Source: Puffinus mauretanicus (Eukaryota > Chordata > Aves > Procellariiformes > Procellariidae). From it: 64,000 nucleotides of DNA. Positions 24,761-35,730 of this stretch are shown here, in pieces. A model generated the notes under the pieces. That model did no database searches. It worked only from the letters and a program-made list of their open reading frames with translations, and was not told where the DNA came from. The stretch's first letter is position 1. Every line of letters starts with the position of its first letter. Location of the stretch: the NCBI GenBank assembly GCA_023333565.1, contig JAJKFH010002311.1, positions 930,001 through 994,000 on the forward strand, read 5' to 3'. The translations under genes and the position numbers were made by a program.

Positions 24761-25600
24761 TTATACAATGTGCAGCTTAGTTTGCTTGTGTGAACAGAGT
24801 TAAATATTATAGAATTACATGAAGTTCATTATTTTACCAAAGTGCAGTTGGATAAAGCATTTTTAAGGCTGCAGAGAAAACCCATTTCGTACATAACTGC
24901 TTTAGTAGCCATTAACGCCGGTCCTGCTTCCTGACACACTACACCAGCGCTGCTGAAGCCAGGGCAATTACCCGGAGCCTTGCCCACGCCTGAGCAGACC
25001 CCAACACCCACACCGCGGCACCTGGCACCATTAATAATCCCATTCATTGAACTCTTTGTTTGTACCCTTCCAGGTTTAGACATTGACCTCAGATTTACAG
25101 GTGTAACTTAACGAGGCACATGTTGCAGCCAGATGTCCTGCAAACAGATACCACATATATATCTTGGTACACGAATAATCCTGAAATATTCATTATGAGG
25201 CACGCTCATGAGATCTGCCTTGTTATTAGAGTACCAGTCTTGCACGTCAGCCGGAACAGATGGAAAAAACTGGAAAATGTATTTAACATTCCTGCTAGTT
25301 TCTTAAAAATAATTATCTGATTTAAAGTGCCAAATGCAATTTTCATTTTTCCTTATTCATCGTACTGGTAAAAGTGTAGTTAAATTGGCAGTGATGCAAC
25401 ACCACAGAGTTATGACAGGAATCATAAAAGGAGCAGGCCAGCGAGTGAATTTTAACTCCAGGATACAGGATTTAAGTACCGTCCAACCTCATTAATTTAC
25501 AACTGGGGCTTTGTGCAATAATCATAACATATAAATTATACATTAGGCACCTTTCAATCATAATAAATGTGTTGAAGGTGTTCTGCAAGGAACAGCTAGA
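24761..25600. promoter_or_regulatory. AT-rich block, possible regulatory element
   Basis: AT-rich with GAAATATTCATTATGAG near 25180 and TCATTAATTTAC near 25488. A GC-richer insert lies at 24920-25040. No gene seen. Candidate element by composition. Confidence 0.25.
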
Positions 25601-26714
25601 GAAACAAAGCATGGTGCACGGCATGGAAATGGCCCACGAGGACTCCTCCTGCAGCATGTGGGCTGGGGGCTCGCTGGGGGCTCGCTGGGGGCTTGCCAGC
25701 CTGGGAAGGGTTGGCGTCTTCCTCAGGAAGCAGCCACCACGGTGGATGGTCTGGGACGGGGAGACCAGGATCCTCTCCTGGGCAGGGAGGTTGTGTGGTG
25801 TCCTCTGCCCTGGGACACCAGCTGACTTGTCGTAAATGCAATGACTATTTAATTGGCCACGAACTTATTGAAAACTTTATTCTTTTCCTACTGGTAAAGT
25901 GTTGGTGGTGTCCGTTAGTATGTCAGAAACCACTGAAGACAAGAAAGTATATACCTTAATTGCAATAAAAAGACCTGAGAAGCCCAATTTTAAGTGCCCA
26001 CAGCTGAGGTGGGATTAGTCTCACCGAAGACTGGGTCACTTCTTCATCTGAATCTGCTCCAATTGCCCCATGCCCTTTGCAGCCAGTGGAATGAAACCAA
26101 TGCCTTGGGGCGAAGTTCCGTTTGCACCTCCTGTGGGTTTCCGTTTGCACCTACTCCCCTAAAGGGAGGGATCCCCAAGGGTGCTCCCGAGGACAGCAGG
26201 AGGGATGCAGGTGACCATGCAGGACAGAAACCAGACAATTGGGCAAATCCCACCCTTGCTGCCAAAGGTCTTTGAAAGAAGAAGGGGAAGCCCCAGGTGA
26301 ACATTTCAGCTCTCGCGTGTGGGTGAGAGATGTGGGTGGATGAGATTTGATCTGATTTTTGGCAAAGCAACAGCCCAATTGTGATTCAGGACCGTGTGTT
26401 ACGCAGGCCGCCTTTTGCCTTTGACTTCAACTTACGTTTAACCCAACGAAGATCATTGTCTTTCTCAATAAACACCTGTTTAGAGTTTTTTAAATGTCTG
26501 GTTCCCAAGAGTTGTGTTATAATAAGGCACGGGTTTAATTGCATTGAAAGGAGAAAAAAAAGGTATGATTTCTAAAAGGACAGATTACTTATGATATTTA
26601 TGGACCCATTTAACACACTGCTTTGGTTTAAAGAGGTGGGGATTTACATGTGTTAAGTGCTCCTACAAATCTCCTTTACCCTTTCTTGGAAAAGGGCAAC
26701 ACAATAATAATTGT
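25601..26714. other. Unique non-coding sequence
   Basis: GC-rich DNA to 25830, then mixed. The word TCCGTTTGCACCT appears twice close together (near 26117 and 26140). No gene, RNA or mobile element recognised. Confidence 0.5.
25662..25694 (+). repeat. 11-bp tandem repeat, about three copies
   Basis: The unit CTCGCTGGGGG recurs through this stretch with small edge differences. A local slippage product within GC-rich DNA. Confidence 0.85.
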
Positions 26715-26780
26715 TAAATTTATGTGTTAAGACGTCTGTACTGTAGAGCTCTGCACATCAGTAAGCTAAGCACAATAGAC
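26715..26780 (+). mobile_element. Possible L2/MIR-type 3' tail
   Basis: The words AGCTCTGCACATCAGTAAGC and the following AGCACAATA resemble the end of ancient L2-family elements, where a CTCTGCACACAGTAAGCGCTCAATAAA-like tail is typical. The match is interrupted and short, so this is tentative. Confidence 0.3.
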
Positions 26781-28074
26781 TATCTGCCTCTACTTTTTAT
26801 CCTTTCACTATCTTCACTAAAAGCCTGATTTTCCCGTTACCTGTCTAGTGGGGTGACTGCTGGCGGGTGCTCCGCCGTTGGGCTCCATCTCTGCCGGTTG
26901 TACCTGGCAACGGGCTTCGAAGAAGCTTCAGGAAGCTTGTATGCCTGTTGCTTAAAGTTAACAAAATTTAATTACATAGCCAGCATATAACGTTTTGATC
27001 TGGTAGACCACCAGGGCAGGCGGTGGGGCCTCCAGGGTGGGTGAGCAGCAACGGTGCCGGTGCCGCCTCGCTGGTGCCAGGCTAGCTCCTTCCAGCTGCA
27101 GCACCAAAAATGGAGCTTTTCCACGGAATGGAAGACTCTGGTTCACGCTCCAAACCCAAGAGAGGTGCTGAGCCGCTGCTGTCCCATCGATGCCTACGGG
27201 TGACGTAGCCTTGTCGCCTGTGGGGAGGTGCCGTCTCCTGCACGGCGAGTTTCTCGAGGCAGATGCATAATGTTGCGCTGAAATACAGCAAGTCACTAGA
27301 GCAGATCTTCCTCCACCAGTGATAGAAATAGGCTGCACAAAATGTCAGAGATGTTAAATATGGTGCTAATTGCTGTTTGTTTATTCTTCTCCTTAAAAAC
27401 CTTCAAACCAACTGAAATGAACCCTTAATGAACTTTTATCACTGATAACACCATCTCTTAATTTAGATGCCTGTAGATGAGCAGGCTGGGAAAAGGCACT
27501 CGTGTTTATCTTACCCTGCACTCAGTCAGAGCCCTGGAGAAAGTGTGTTTCTAAAGGCACTGATAGTCAGACAGTCTCCTCCGGGAGAACGGTGTGTTCC
27601 CAAATGAGGCTTGTTATGCTGATATTTATCAGTTTGATTTTTAGAACTCCTTTTCGTATTTTTCCATACTCTGCTGACTTCACTGCTATTTCGAGCGATG
27701 TTTCTCTGCTGAATGCGTGCTCGGGTGAGACTCTGATATGCACATACCTGCGAATTTGACGACGCTGGAAGCAGCGCAGTGTCTGCGTAGGGACGCTGCT
27801 CCCCGCGGCATGCCGGTGCCAGGCGTCATTCACCCGGGCTCCTGGTTCGGGCAAGGACGGGGCGGCTGTGGCCGTGCTGTCTGGGCTCGGAGGGGGTGCA
27901 CCGTCGCGAGAAGGTCCGATCTGAGCCGCACTGCCCAGCCCAGACAGCGCGGCGATGGCTCTTTCCTGAAGCCAGCTTTGCATGGGATGAATGAATGGTG
28001 ATCTGGACTCCTTACGTCATGATGAGTGATCTCGTCGTGATATTTCATTGTGCTTGTATCTATCTCTCCATTGA
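26781..28074. other. Unique non-coding sequence
   Basis: GC-rich around 27000-27260 and 27760-27960, with AT-rich DNA between. Minus frames of 126 (26958-27338) and 138 codons (27567-27983) have no known domain. A partial CTCF-like word (CCACCAGGGCAGGC) is at 27009-27022, but the match is incomplete. Confidence 0.45.
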
Positions 28075-28116
28075 GTGTGCATATATATACACACACACAC
28101 ACATGTACATATATGT
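28075..28116. repeat. Alternating purine-pyrimidine microsatellite
   Basis: Forty-two bases alternate strictly between purine and pyrimidine, with AT then CA units and an imperfect AT/GT end. Such runs may adopt Z-form or cruciform structure and vary in length. Confidence 0.9.
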
Positions 28117-29030
28117 TATGTAAACATATATTAAGTATTTATATGCATTTGATCAAATTATTACCAAGCTTGACACTATTGTTTAAGCTGTTATAATGCA
28201 GGAGCTAGGCTGCACCGGGCACAAGACTGGCAAGGCAGTGCTGTTAAGGGCCCCACCTGATGCCTATGGTACTGTTTAGTATCCCATTCTTTTTGAACCA
28301 CGGTACTACCAGGGCCGTAATATCAGTATACGGCCTATTACGGCACGAGGACGCCCTTCTGCATCTGCTGTGCTGCTCTCTGTTTCTCTCTGGTTTAGTT
28401 TGGATCATGTGGGTATTACTGTGGTTTTCACGGAGCTGTGGGCACCAGAGACAACATGAAACAGAGAGAGGTATATTCCCACTTTTAATGTAAATCATCA
28501 ATATTAAGAATCAGAGTGCAACCCGGCTCCCCAGCTGCGGGCACAGCTTTCGGTGCAGGATACATACATTTACTTAAGATGGACAGTAGTGTTTCAGATT
28601 TGAACTCAAATGACTGTAAACCAGCTGGAATTCAGAAAAATTGGGTAAGGTATTATTAATTCCTTCACTTAGGCAGCCTCCAGGTCTCACATCATCTGCG
28701 TGTGTAACCTCAAGTTCGAGGTTCCTCTGATTCCCTCTCGAGCTTGGCAGCCGTTGATGGGAAGCTGGGAGTACCCAGTTTCTGCTCCCTCCTTCGACTC
28801 GGACTGCTCCCAGATGAGAGAGGCAGCCCAGTTAAGGCCATTTATTGGCACAAATATTTAAAGCAAAGAAATGATGAATATTTAATCCCATGTCAGATAC
28901 TAGGTTAAGTTAATATAACAAAACAATTATTATCCCTTGTCTATAACCCTTTCCAACTCTTAATAGAAATGATATGCTCAGTAAACAAAACATTGTCTGA
29001 TATTTAACTTCTTCCAGTGTATTTGTACGT
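28117..29030. other. Mixed, partly AT-rich non-coding DNA
   Basis: AT-rich edges (28117-28200 and 28840-29000) flank neutral sequence. Words such as GATGAATATTTAATCCC near 28872 look enhancer-like. No gene found. Confidence 0.4.
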
Positions 29031-30890
29031 AGGACTAACATGCTTATCCATGTTTCCCTGATTCCCATGCCTGATTCCCATGCATGCATGCTGCTCTGCC
29101 GTGCTGCAACCCGGACAGCCGAGCAAGCTCAAGGACCCTGCACCTTCTGCAGTTATTTTGGCACTTGTTTGCTCTGGATTTTTTCCCAAACTCAGAGCAG
29201 TATTTTTCAGCGCTGAGCTCATGCAGTGGTTGTTTACCTGTTGTTGAGGACAGCGAGGCACGCTTTCCAGCCTCTCCCCACAAGTCAAGGGCTGGAAACT
29301 TCCTTTATCCAGAGATAAGAGCGGAAATTCTCATCTAGTCCCAGGGCTCCAGAGGCCGCGTCTCTGAGAAAATGCTCTGCCGTGCAAAGACCTGTGAGAA
29401 AACTCAAGAGAACGGGCGGTGCTGCCCTTGCTGCAGAGGAGAGAGGCACCGCAGTGTCCCTGCACGCCAGCCTGCCTCCGCAAGGGCTCTGGCGCTCAAA
29501 ACGGGTAAAGCGAGAGAAGCACAGGCGGCAAAGCCTCCTGAGAGAAAACTAGGTGAGGGAATATGCCTGTAAATGCGGCAGGGGTAAGTGCTATGGAAGG
29601 AAAGTTATGGTTAAATTAAAAGAAAATGTAGGGACAACAATACGTGACACTGAATAAACTTAGCCTGCAAACTAGAAGAAATTTCCTAACCATTACACCA
29701 GTTGGGTCTTTGCAAATGCCTTTTGAAAAGAAGGAAAAAAGTCTATCGAGTTTAAGATGACTCTTGGTAAGCATTATACAGGGACATATAATTACTGGGG
29801 CCAGGACTTCAAGGCTCAGGGAGCATCTCCCAGGTTTCATTCTTCTTATTTCTCAAGTATTTTTGCAGTATTTTCTGTTGCCGATTCTTGTGCTGAAGGC
29901 TGTTCCTGTCTTCTCTACAGCAAAATCCTGTCATGCAGGGACGGGATGAAGCAGTGGCATGAGCAGTATTGCTCTCTGCTGCCTGCATTCATCTCACGGC
30001 TGCAAGCAGGGTCCTGGTCCAGCTACGACCCCCCGACCTGCTGCAGTGGAGGAGTACGAGAACAACTGCCAGGGCCACGCACAGCCCGTCTTGCCCAGCT
30101 TTCTCTCTCCCAGCAAGGAGCATAAGAACAGCCCTATGCATGACTCCTGGGTCCGTCCTGTGCTCCCTGGTGACAAAGCACTAAGGACTCTGCAGAAATG
30201 GGGACAGCAGGAACCATTTCTCCCCCTGCAGAACCTGTCCCTGGCAGAGGTGTCTGATGGAGCGGCTGTTCCTGCAGCTGGGGATGTGCAATGCTCGCCC
30301 GCACCGCTGGCAGCCCCAGCCAGGCAGGGGTGATAGGCACCAGCAATATTTATCTATGCTTCATCCTTATCAGTAAAAGTCAGGAATAAGGTTATGGAGT
30401 TTTTTCTCCAAGACATGTCCTCTTTTCACATGCATTGAGTCTGAGCAGAGCAGGAGGGCATTTGTCCATGGCTGCTGGACCTCCGGTAGCTCTGAGGAGG
30501 TGACAAACCTCTGGAGACCCCGTCCGTGTCATCCACGCTGTGCAGGTCCTGTCTCCAGGCATGCACGGCGGGTCCGGCAGTGCCTGGCCGGCCACGGGGT
30601 GCTGTGGGGCACGGCTGCCTGACGGGCAGGTGTGTGGCCCCATCCCCGGGCAGAGCCCTGCCAAAGATCTCCTCAAAGCCACCCGTGTCCTTCCCAGCAC
30701 TGCTGTCCACCTCTGGCCATCGCCGACACTGCGTGCCCTTCAGTCTGCGTTATGCACCGGACAGCTCGGGCTTCAGCAACGGCAATCGGTTACAGCTGTT
30801 ACCATCGGGTCTGCTTGCAAAGCTCCAAGGAAAATCCCAAGGTACAAATCCAACTGCAAATCCGTATGATTCACTGGCTACTGGCGCCAA
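29031..30890. other. Unique non-coding sequence
   Basis: Overlapping plus frames of 122 and 124 codons (29757-30333) and 122, 109 codons (30526-30894) are opposed by minus frames. None contains a recognised domain. ATGC repeats (CATGCATGCATGC) occur near 29080. No gene found. Confidence 0.5.
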
Positions 30891-33800
30891 ATGATTTTGT
30901 TTTACCATTTATGCACAAAGCATTAGTGTATCGTACACTAGTGATGTTTATCATCTCATATTGTACACACAATATTTGGCAGCTGTTTGCCCCGAGAAAT
31001 GCACTAATCAAAGCCACAGCGCAGCAGAGCGCTTACGCGTGTGCTGAACCCCCAGCCTGCGCCCGGTCCCCTTCCCTGCCGGAGAGGGGAGGGGCAGCTC
31101 CTGCCTCATGTGCCTTTGCCGAAAAATTGCTCCCGTTGGGTCAAGGTTGGCGGCAGCGACAGAGTTTGCTTAGCAAGTGAAAGTTGGAGCAGCACACTTG
31201 GGGTGGCTTTGTCAAGGTGACAGTGGCAGCCCCTCACTCCCCGCGTCCCCCTCGAGCTGCTCTGCCTCCTCGGGGACCCTTATTCCGGCGGCGAAGCACA
31301 GAGTGGGGAGATTTAGTCTGTTCCAGGCTCGCTCCTGTGCTTCCTCCCACCTGCGCTCACCTCTTGCCGTCCTTACCGTGTGCATAGATTAGTACATACA
31401 TGTTTATAAATGCACTATATCTATGCCAATACCTACACCCATATAGACACACACACTATCCATCGTCTACGTAAAAGACTCCTTTCTGCCCAGGCTGGCT
31501 GCCTCTGTGCGCGCTACGAGCATTCGGGTGAGGACGAGTTTCTCAACAGGAGCACGAGCACCGGAGCCCGGCGTGCCGGCCGTGCCGGGGGCCGCGCGGC
31601 AGCGTCCCGCGGGGCTGGCGCAGGCTGCGAGGTGCTGGAAGCCGTTACACAGCGCTGCCACGCAAAACCCCAAGGAGATAAACTCTTTTTTCTTTTTTTG
31701 AATGACTGATCTTTGAGTGATATTTCTCTGCCCTGAAGCTTCAGAGTTTATAGTTATTCTAAAAGCAGCTATTGAAATATCTATCTTGTCTGTGGATTTT
31801 TTTTTGGTGGCCCCTATAAACGGCTGTTACAGCACCGAGCCCGTTACCCTCCGGCTGGGCATTGCCAGTGACAGCCTCTGCTGTGGCACCTTGTCGGAAC
31901 TTCAGAAGCATCACTACGTTATATCCACCACTCCCTTCTCTCTTACTGATGTGTACAAAAATTCGAAGAGGTTTGTAGATGTAAACCCATGTAATAGTGA
32001 AGTTAAGATTCAAAGGCAAAATCGTCACAAGGGTATTGAAATGGTCCTCATTACAGCCACTTCCAGGCTGGGGAGCTGTGGGGAGACCTACCTGCAGGAG
32101 CTAGTCCAGCCTGGCTGGGTACGGAGGCGTGCCGGCAAGGCTGCACAACCTTCATTTCTGTCCGTTGGCAATATTTCTGTGATGAGGAAGACCCCGCATC
32201 GATGGCAGCTTTAAAAGCCTGCCCAGCCCAGGCTGTTGTGCTGCACTGTGCCGGCTGTCCGGGGACTGTCACCCGTGCACAGGGACACAGAGTCCCCTGC
32301 GGAGCTGGGGACGTCCTCGGGGTTTCGGACCCTGACTGCAGCCTGCTCCGCGTGGTAAAAACGCGGTGTAAGACCACAGCTAAAGAAAGCATTTGAAATG
32401 TTTGGGACTAAAAATGCTTTAAGTTCCATTATTGCAGCACAGCAGCAGCAAACACCATTAATTCAGATGAAACCTGGGGACTGCAAGCTGTGGTCCTGCA
32501 GCGGGGCCTGGGGTTGGTCCGAGACCCCCCAAGAGGCGCAGGGACGCTGGCGGGGTGCAGGAGCGGTGGGGCGAGGGGCCAGCTGGGGCTGGGGGTGCGC
32601 CCGTGGGACCCCATCCTCGTGCTGCCTGCGGCTGGGGCACGGCGAGCGCCGGGGCTGCGCAGCGCCTGTGCTTCAGCTGCTCCCGCTGGGCACATCCCTG
32701 CGGACGCTGGGATCCCGAGCTGGGCTGCCCGGGCGCCTTTGCGGTTTATCAATTGCCATTCCCACTCTCTCCTCTTTTTGGTTTGCCTGTTTATCTACAA
32801 TCTGTCTATTTAAATTCCTTCTAAACAAGATGGGAATATCTTTATGCCTGTTTGTAAGAATATTCTGCATCCATCTGTTATTTACATCATTCATTTTCCT
32901 GAGGTGTCTCCAACAAATCCTGGCTGGATGTTCTGTATGTGTTATTAATAAAACAGCTGTAAAAATATTAACTGTACGGCCTAATTGTCAGCCCTGATTA
33001 AGAGCCAAATTTATCCCCGAACGGATGCTGAGACACAGAATGTGGCTGTTATCCAGATCTGACCCTTGCAGCTCACTCTTCGCTTTACTCTTTGAACACT
33101 TCAATTGCAGAGCTGCAAAGAAAGCCCTCGCCCTCACCCCATCGCATTCCTCTCTGTTTCTGTGCGCGGAGTCACCCCTGCTCATTTTATTCTTTTAATT
33201 TGCCACTTCTACCTTGCTGTAACACAGTATTACTAGCGACGTTTAACCTCCACGTTGTTTCATCTGGGGTGAAATAGCAGCATTCCAGCAGCGTCTTCCT
33301 TTAAAAATTTGTCAGTGTAAAGTGGAAGCGCCATGTGTTTTCTCCCCGTGTGGAGGAACAAAACTGCATTTTGATAGTCTGACTCCAAAAGTTCAAATCC
33401 CTTTTGAAGGGCCTCCATCAGGACCATCGCCTTGGACTTTTTTGCTCTAGGCTTTTTTCTCACAGCTTTGCAGTGTAAAAGGATGCTTCTCCCTGCCTCT
33501 CCCTGCCCTCCCCTGCCTCTGCGCCGGCTGAACCAGTTTGCTGGAGACGTCTAAAAATACGTCCTGTTGCCAGAAATACCAGGTTTTGTCCTTAAAGGGC
33601 TGTGCTGCGCACCTCAGAGACAAACCAGCGCTTGGCAAGCCTACCTCTGAAGCCGTTTACGGGGAGGGAGGGAGCCCTGGAAGGCGGCACTAACCTGGCC
33701 GTGGGTTCAGCCCCGACTCGCTTCGGGGTCGCTCGCTCCAGGATTTCCCACATCACCCCCAAAAGCAGCTGCCGGGCTGGGTCTCAGAGCTGGGAAGTTC

Positions 33801-34030
33801 AGGTTGACGTAATGATTTGCAGAATTTCAGTTAAAAGTGCCTGGTGGAGTCTTAACTGCTTTGCTGCTTCAGAAATAGTCGTCCACGGCCAGTTTAAAGG
33901 AGCACGAAGTCCGCCGAGCACCACAGAAATGTGTGTGCTCTCGCAGCGCCCGGTTCGGTGCGTGCCTCTTGCGGAGCAGCACGGGAAAGCCACGTCAGGG
34001 CGACGGGAGGCGTGAAACCATTGCTGCGCC
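30891..34030. other. Alternating GC-rich and AT-rich non-coding DNA
   Basis: CpG-rich patches lie at 31520-31620 and 32560-32740, AT-rich ones at 30890-30990 and 32770-33000. Plus frames of 182 (30632-31180), 165 (31717-32214) and 199 codons (32398-32997) were inspected; the first and last run through GC-rich composition and the middle one matches nothing I know. A CTCCCTGCC-type run lies at 33490-33520. Confidence 0.45.
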
Positions 34031-34950
34031 TCACTCAGGCTGCTGGTATTTAATTCATTGGGCAGTTCTAAAGCGAGAACATATCAGGATTTAACCCAGA
34101 ATAACTATTTTCATTACTTTTTAGGCTGAGTACTCTTTCAACAGGTGTCTTTTTATTTCATCCCGTGGTCAAGCCCTGGGCCCCGTTTTTGCTGATTGCT
34201 CCACCTTTTGAAGGGTGACCTATGGTAAGAGTTGAACAGCTCCAGTATCTTCTCATTTTGCAGAGACATGAGGAGATGGAGGAAAAATGCGAGCGCAGTG
34301 CCAATGCGAGTGCAATACCTTGTGCTGGTGTTTGCTAAGCTGTTTCACAACAGGGGGGTTGTGCAAACCCCGCGGAGAGTCCCCCGCGCCCAGAGGGCCC
34401 GAGGACGGCGCTGCTTCCTCACCAGGAAAAGACGCATCCCCTTTGCAAACCTGGGTTCAGATCAGAAACACTTTCTAAAGCAATGTGCTCGCTAGGATTT
34501 TGTAAGAAAACAGTCTTTTTTTTTTCTGAGAGATCTGTGGAGACTCAAGATATTCCGCTTTATCTGAGAGCATTAACTTTTCCTGAGTGTAATTTGGAAG
34601 ACAACTGAAATTTTGCTAAATTTAGTATCGCCGAGATGAAGAGCCATCCCTGCGTTTCACTCCGAGTTGTGCTCTCCCAGGAGCTGTAGTCTGAAGATGA
34701 GTGTTTGTGGCATTTTTTATGTTACCATGGGGATTGCTATAGTAACAATTCTCCTAACCCTTCATTTATTAATTTACTTTGTTATAAAACTAAAGGTAAA
34801 CCAAATATCCAAAGAAACAATAGCTTTAAAGAGATTTCACCGTCCCCGCGATCCATGTTTAATGTTCCAGTGAAAGGGCCTTGAGTTTGTGTTTAAAGGA
34901 CAACATTTGCAGATAATTTAATACAGTGAAAGGAATGAGATTCCACAAGG
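34031..34950. promoter_or_regulatory. AT-rich block with paired RFX-like words
   Basis: Mostly AT-rich apart from a GC-rich insert at 34365-34450. The section 34690-34950 combines a gapped pair of X-box words with CATTTATTAATTTAC near 34762. The same DNA gives a 68-codon plus frame with a hydrophobic stretch, which I regard as accidental. Candidate enhancer. Confidence 0.35.
34721..34746. promoter_or_regulatory. Two adjacent X-box-like words, inverted ends
   Basis: GTTACCATGG at 34721-34730 is a left-hand X-box half with centre. ATTGCTATAGTAAC at 34733-34746, read on the minus strand, is GTTACTATAGCAAT, a near-complete X-box. The pair gives a 26-bp stretch beginning GTTAC and ending GTAAC. 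RFX dimers bind such inverted-half sites; occupancy is inferred. Confidence 0.45.
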
Positions 34951-35345
34951 TTCCCTCTGAGACTGGAAAACAACAGCTGATCTATGTCATAACACATTAC
35001 AGCGCGCGGCAGTTTAGCAATCCTTCTGCAGAGCATCCCTTGGCAGAGGGAGCTCCAGCCTTCCCCTGCCCGCTGCGGAAGGCAGCCGCCGAGGGAGGCA
35101 GGGGATGGAAATCTCCAAATAATCTCTTCTGCCGCCGCAGAGCCGGGGGACGACGGGGGTCGGCGTTATGGCAAGGCGGCAGCATCTCTAACAAGCAGCC
35201 CGGTTTCGGCGCGGCACGGCCGGGAGCGGAGTGGGATGCCGGCCCGGGGTTACCGGCTCTCCCCATCGCTCAGCCTTGGCCCGGTCCTGGGGGGCTTGGG
35301 GGGAAGGAAACACGCGGCAGCGCTGCATTGTGGGGAAAATGCAGG
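34951..35345. other. Small CpG-rich stretch
   Basis: CpGs are frequent from 35130 to 35300, for example in TCGGCGTTATGG and CGGTTTCGGCGCGGCACGG. A 153-codon plus frame spans it with no recognised domain. It might be a minor CpG island next to the AT-rich block that follows. Confidence 0.35.
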
Positions 35346-35369
35346 CAGAGACACAAAGGAAAGCCAGAA

Positions 35370-35730
35370 AGTATTAAATATTTTTAAATGCCTGTTTTAT
35401 TTTACAAGGTGCAAATATTACACTTTGCAGTTACGTAGTAAATACCAGATTACTAGGTAATTATGCTTAAACATTACCAAGTACTGTACCTGCAAAAATA
35501 ATTGCTATATTAAGGGCATTTATTCAGTCCCTTGATAACCCTATAGTTTAACGGTTAGAAACAAGTATATCATTTATTCTCTTCACATAAAAGCTACCGA
35601 CCATTCAGGTATTGCATATGATCAATAGAGGTTTTTAATGGAAGTGCTGCTGATCTAACCTAATAACCAGAGTATCATAAAAGGCAATAAGCAGCTTAAA
35701 CCAACATGTGAAGCACAGTCTATATAGCAA
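35370..35730. promoter_or_regulatory. AT-rich candidate regulatory block
   Basis: CpG-poor, AT-rich DNA with no frame, containing ATTTTTAAATGCCTG, CATATGATCAATAGAGG and TTAAACATTACC-type words. Candidate enhancer by composition only. Confidence 0.3.

Noticed and set aside
27009..27022. CTCF-like word CCACCAGGGCAGGC
   Set aside because: It departs from the core motif at an important position; a matrix score would be needed before calling an insulator.
31717..32214. 165-codon plus frame with balanced composition
   Set aside because: It reads more like protein than most, but I know no homologue, and it has no clear exon borders or promoter. Left uncalled.
34667..34873. 68-codon plus frame with a hydrophobic segment, possible small membrane protein
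   Set aside because: Hydrophobicity follows from the T-rich DNA of a candidate regulatory block with RFX-like words; no family resemblance.
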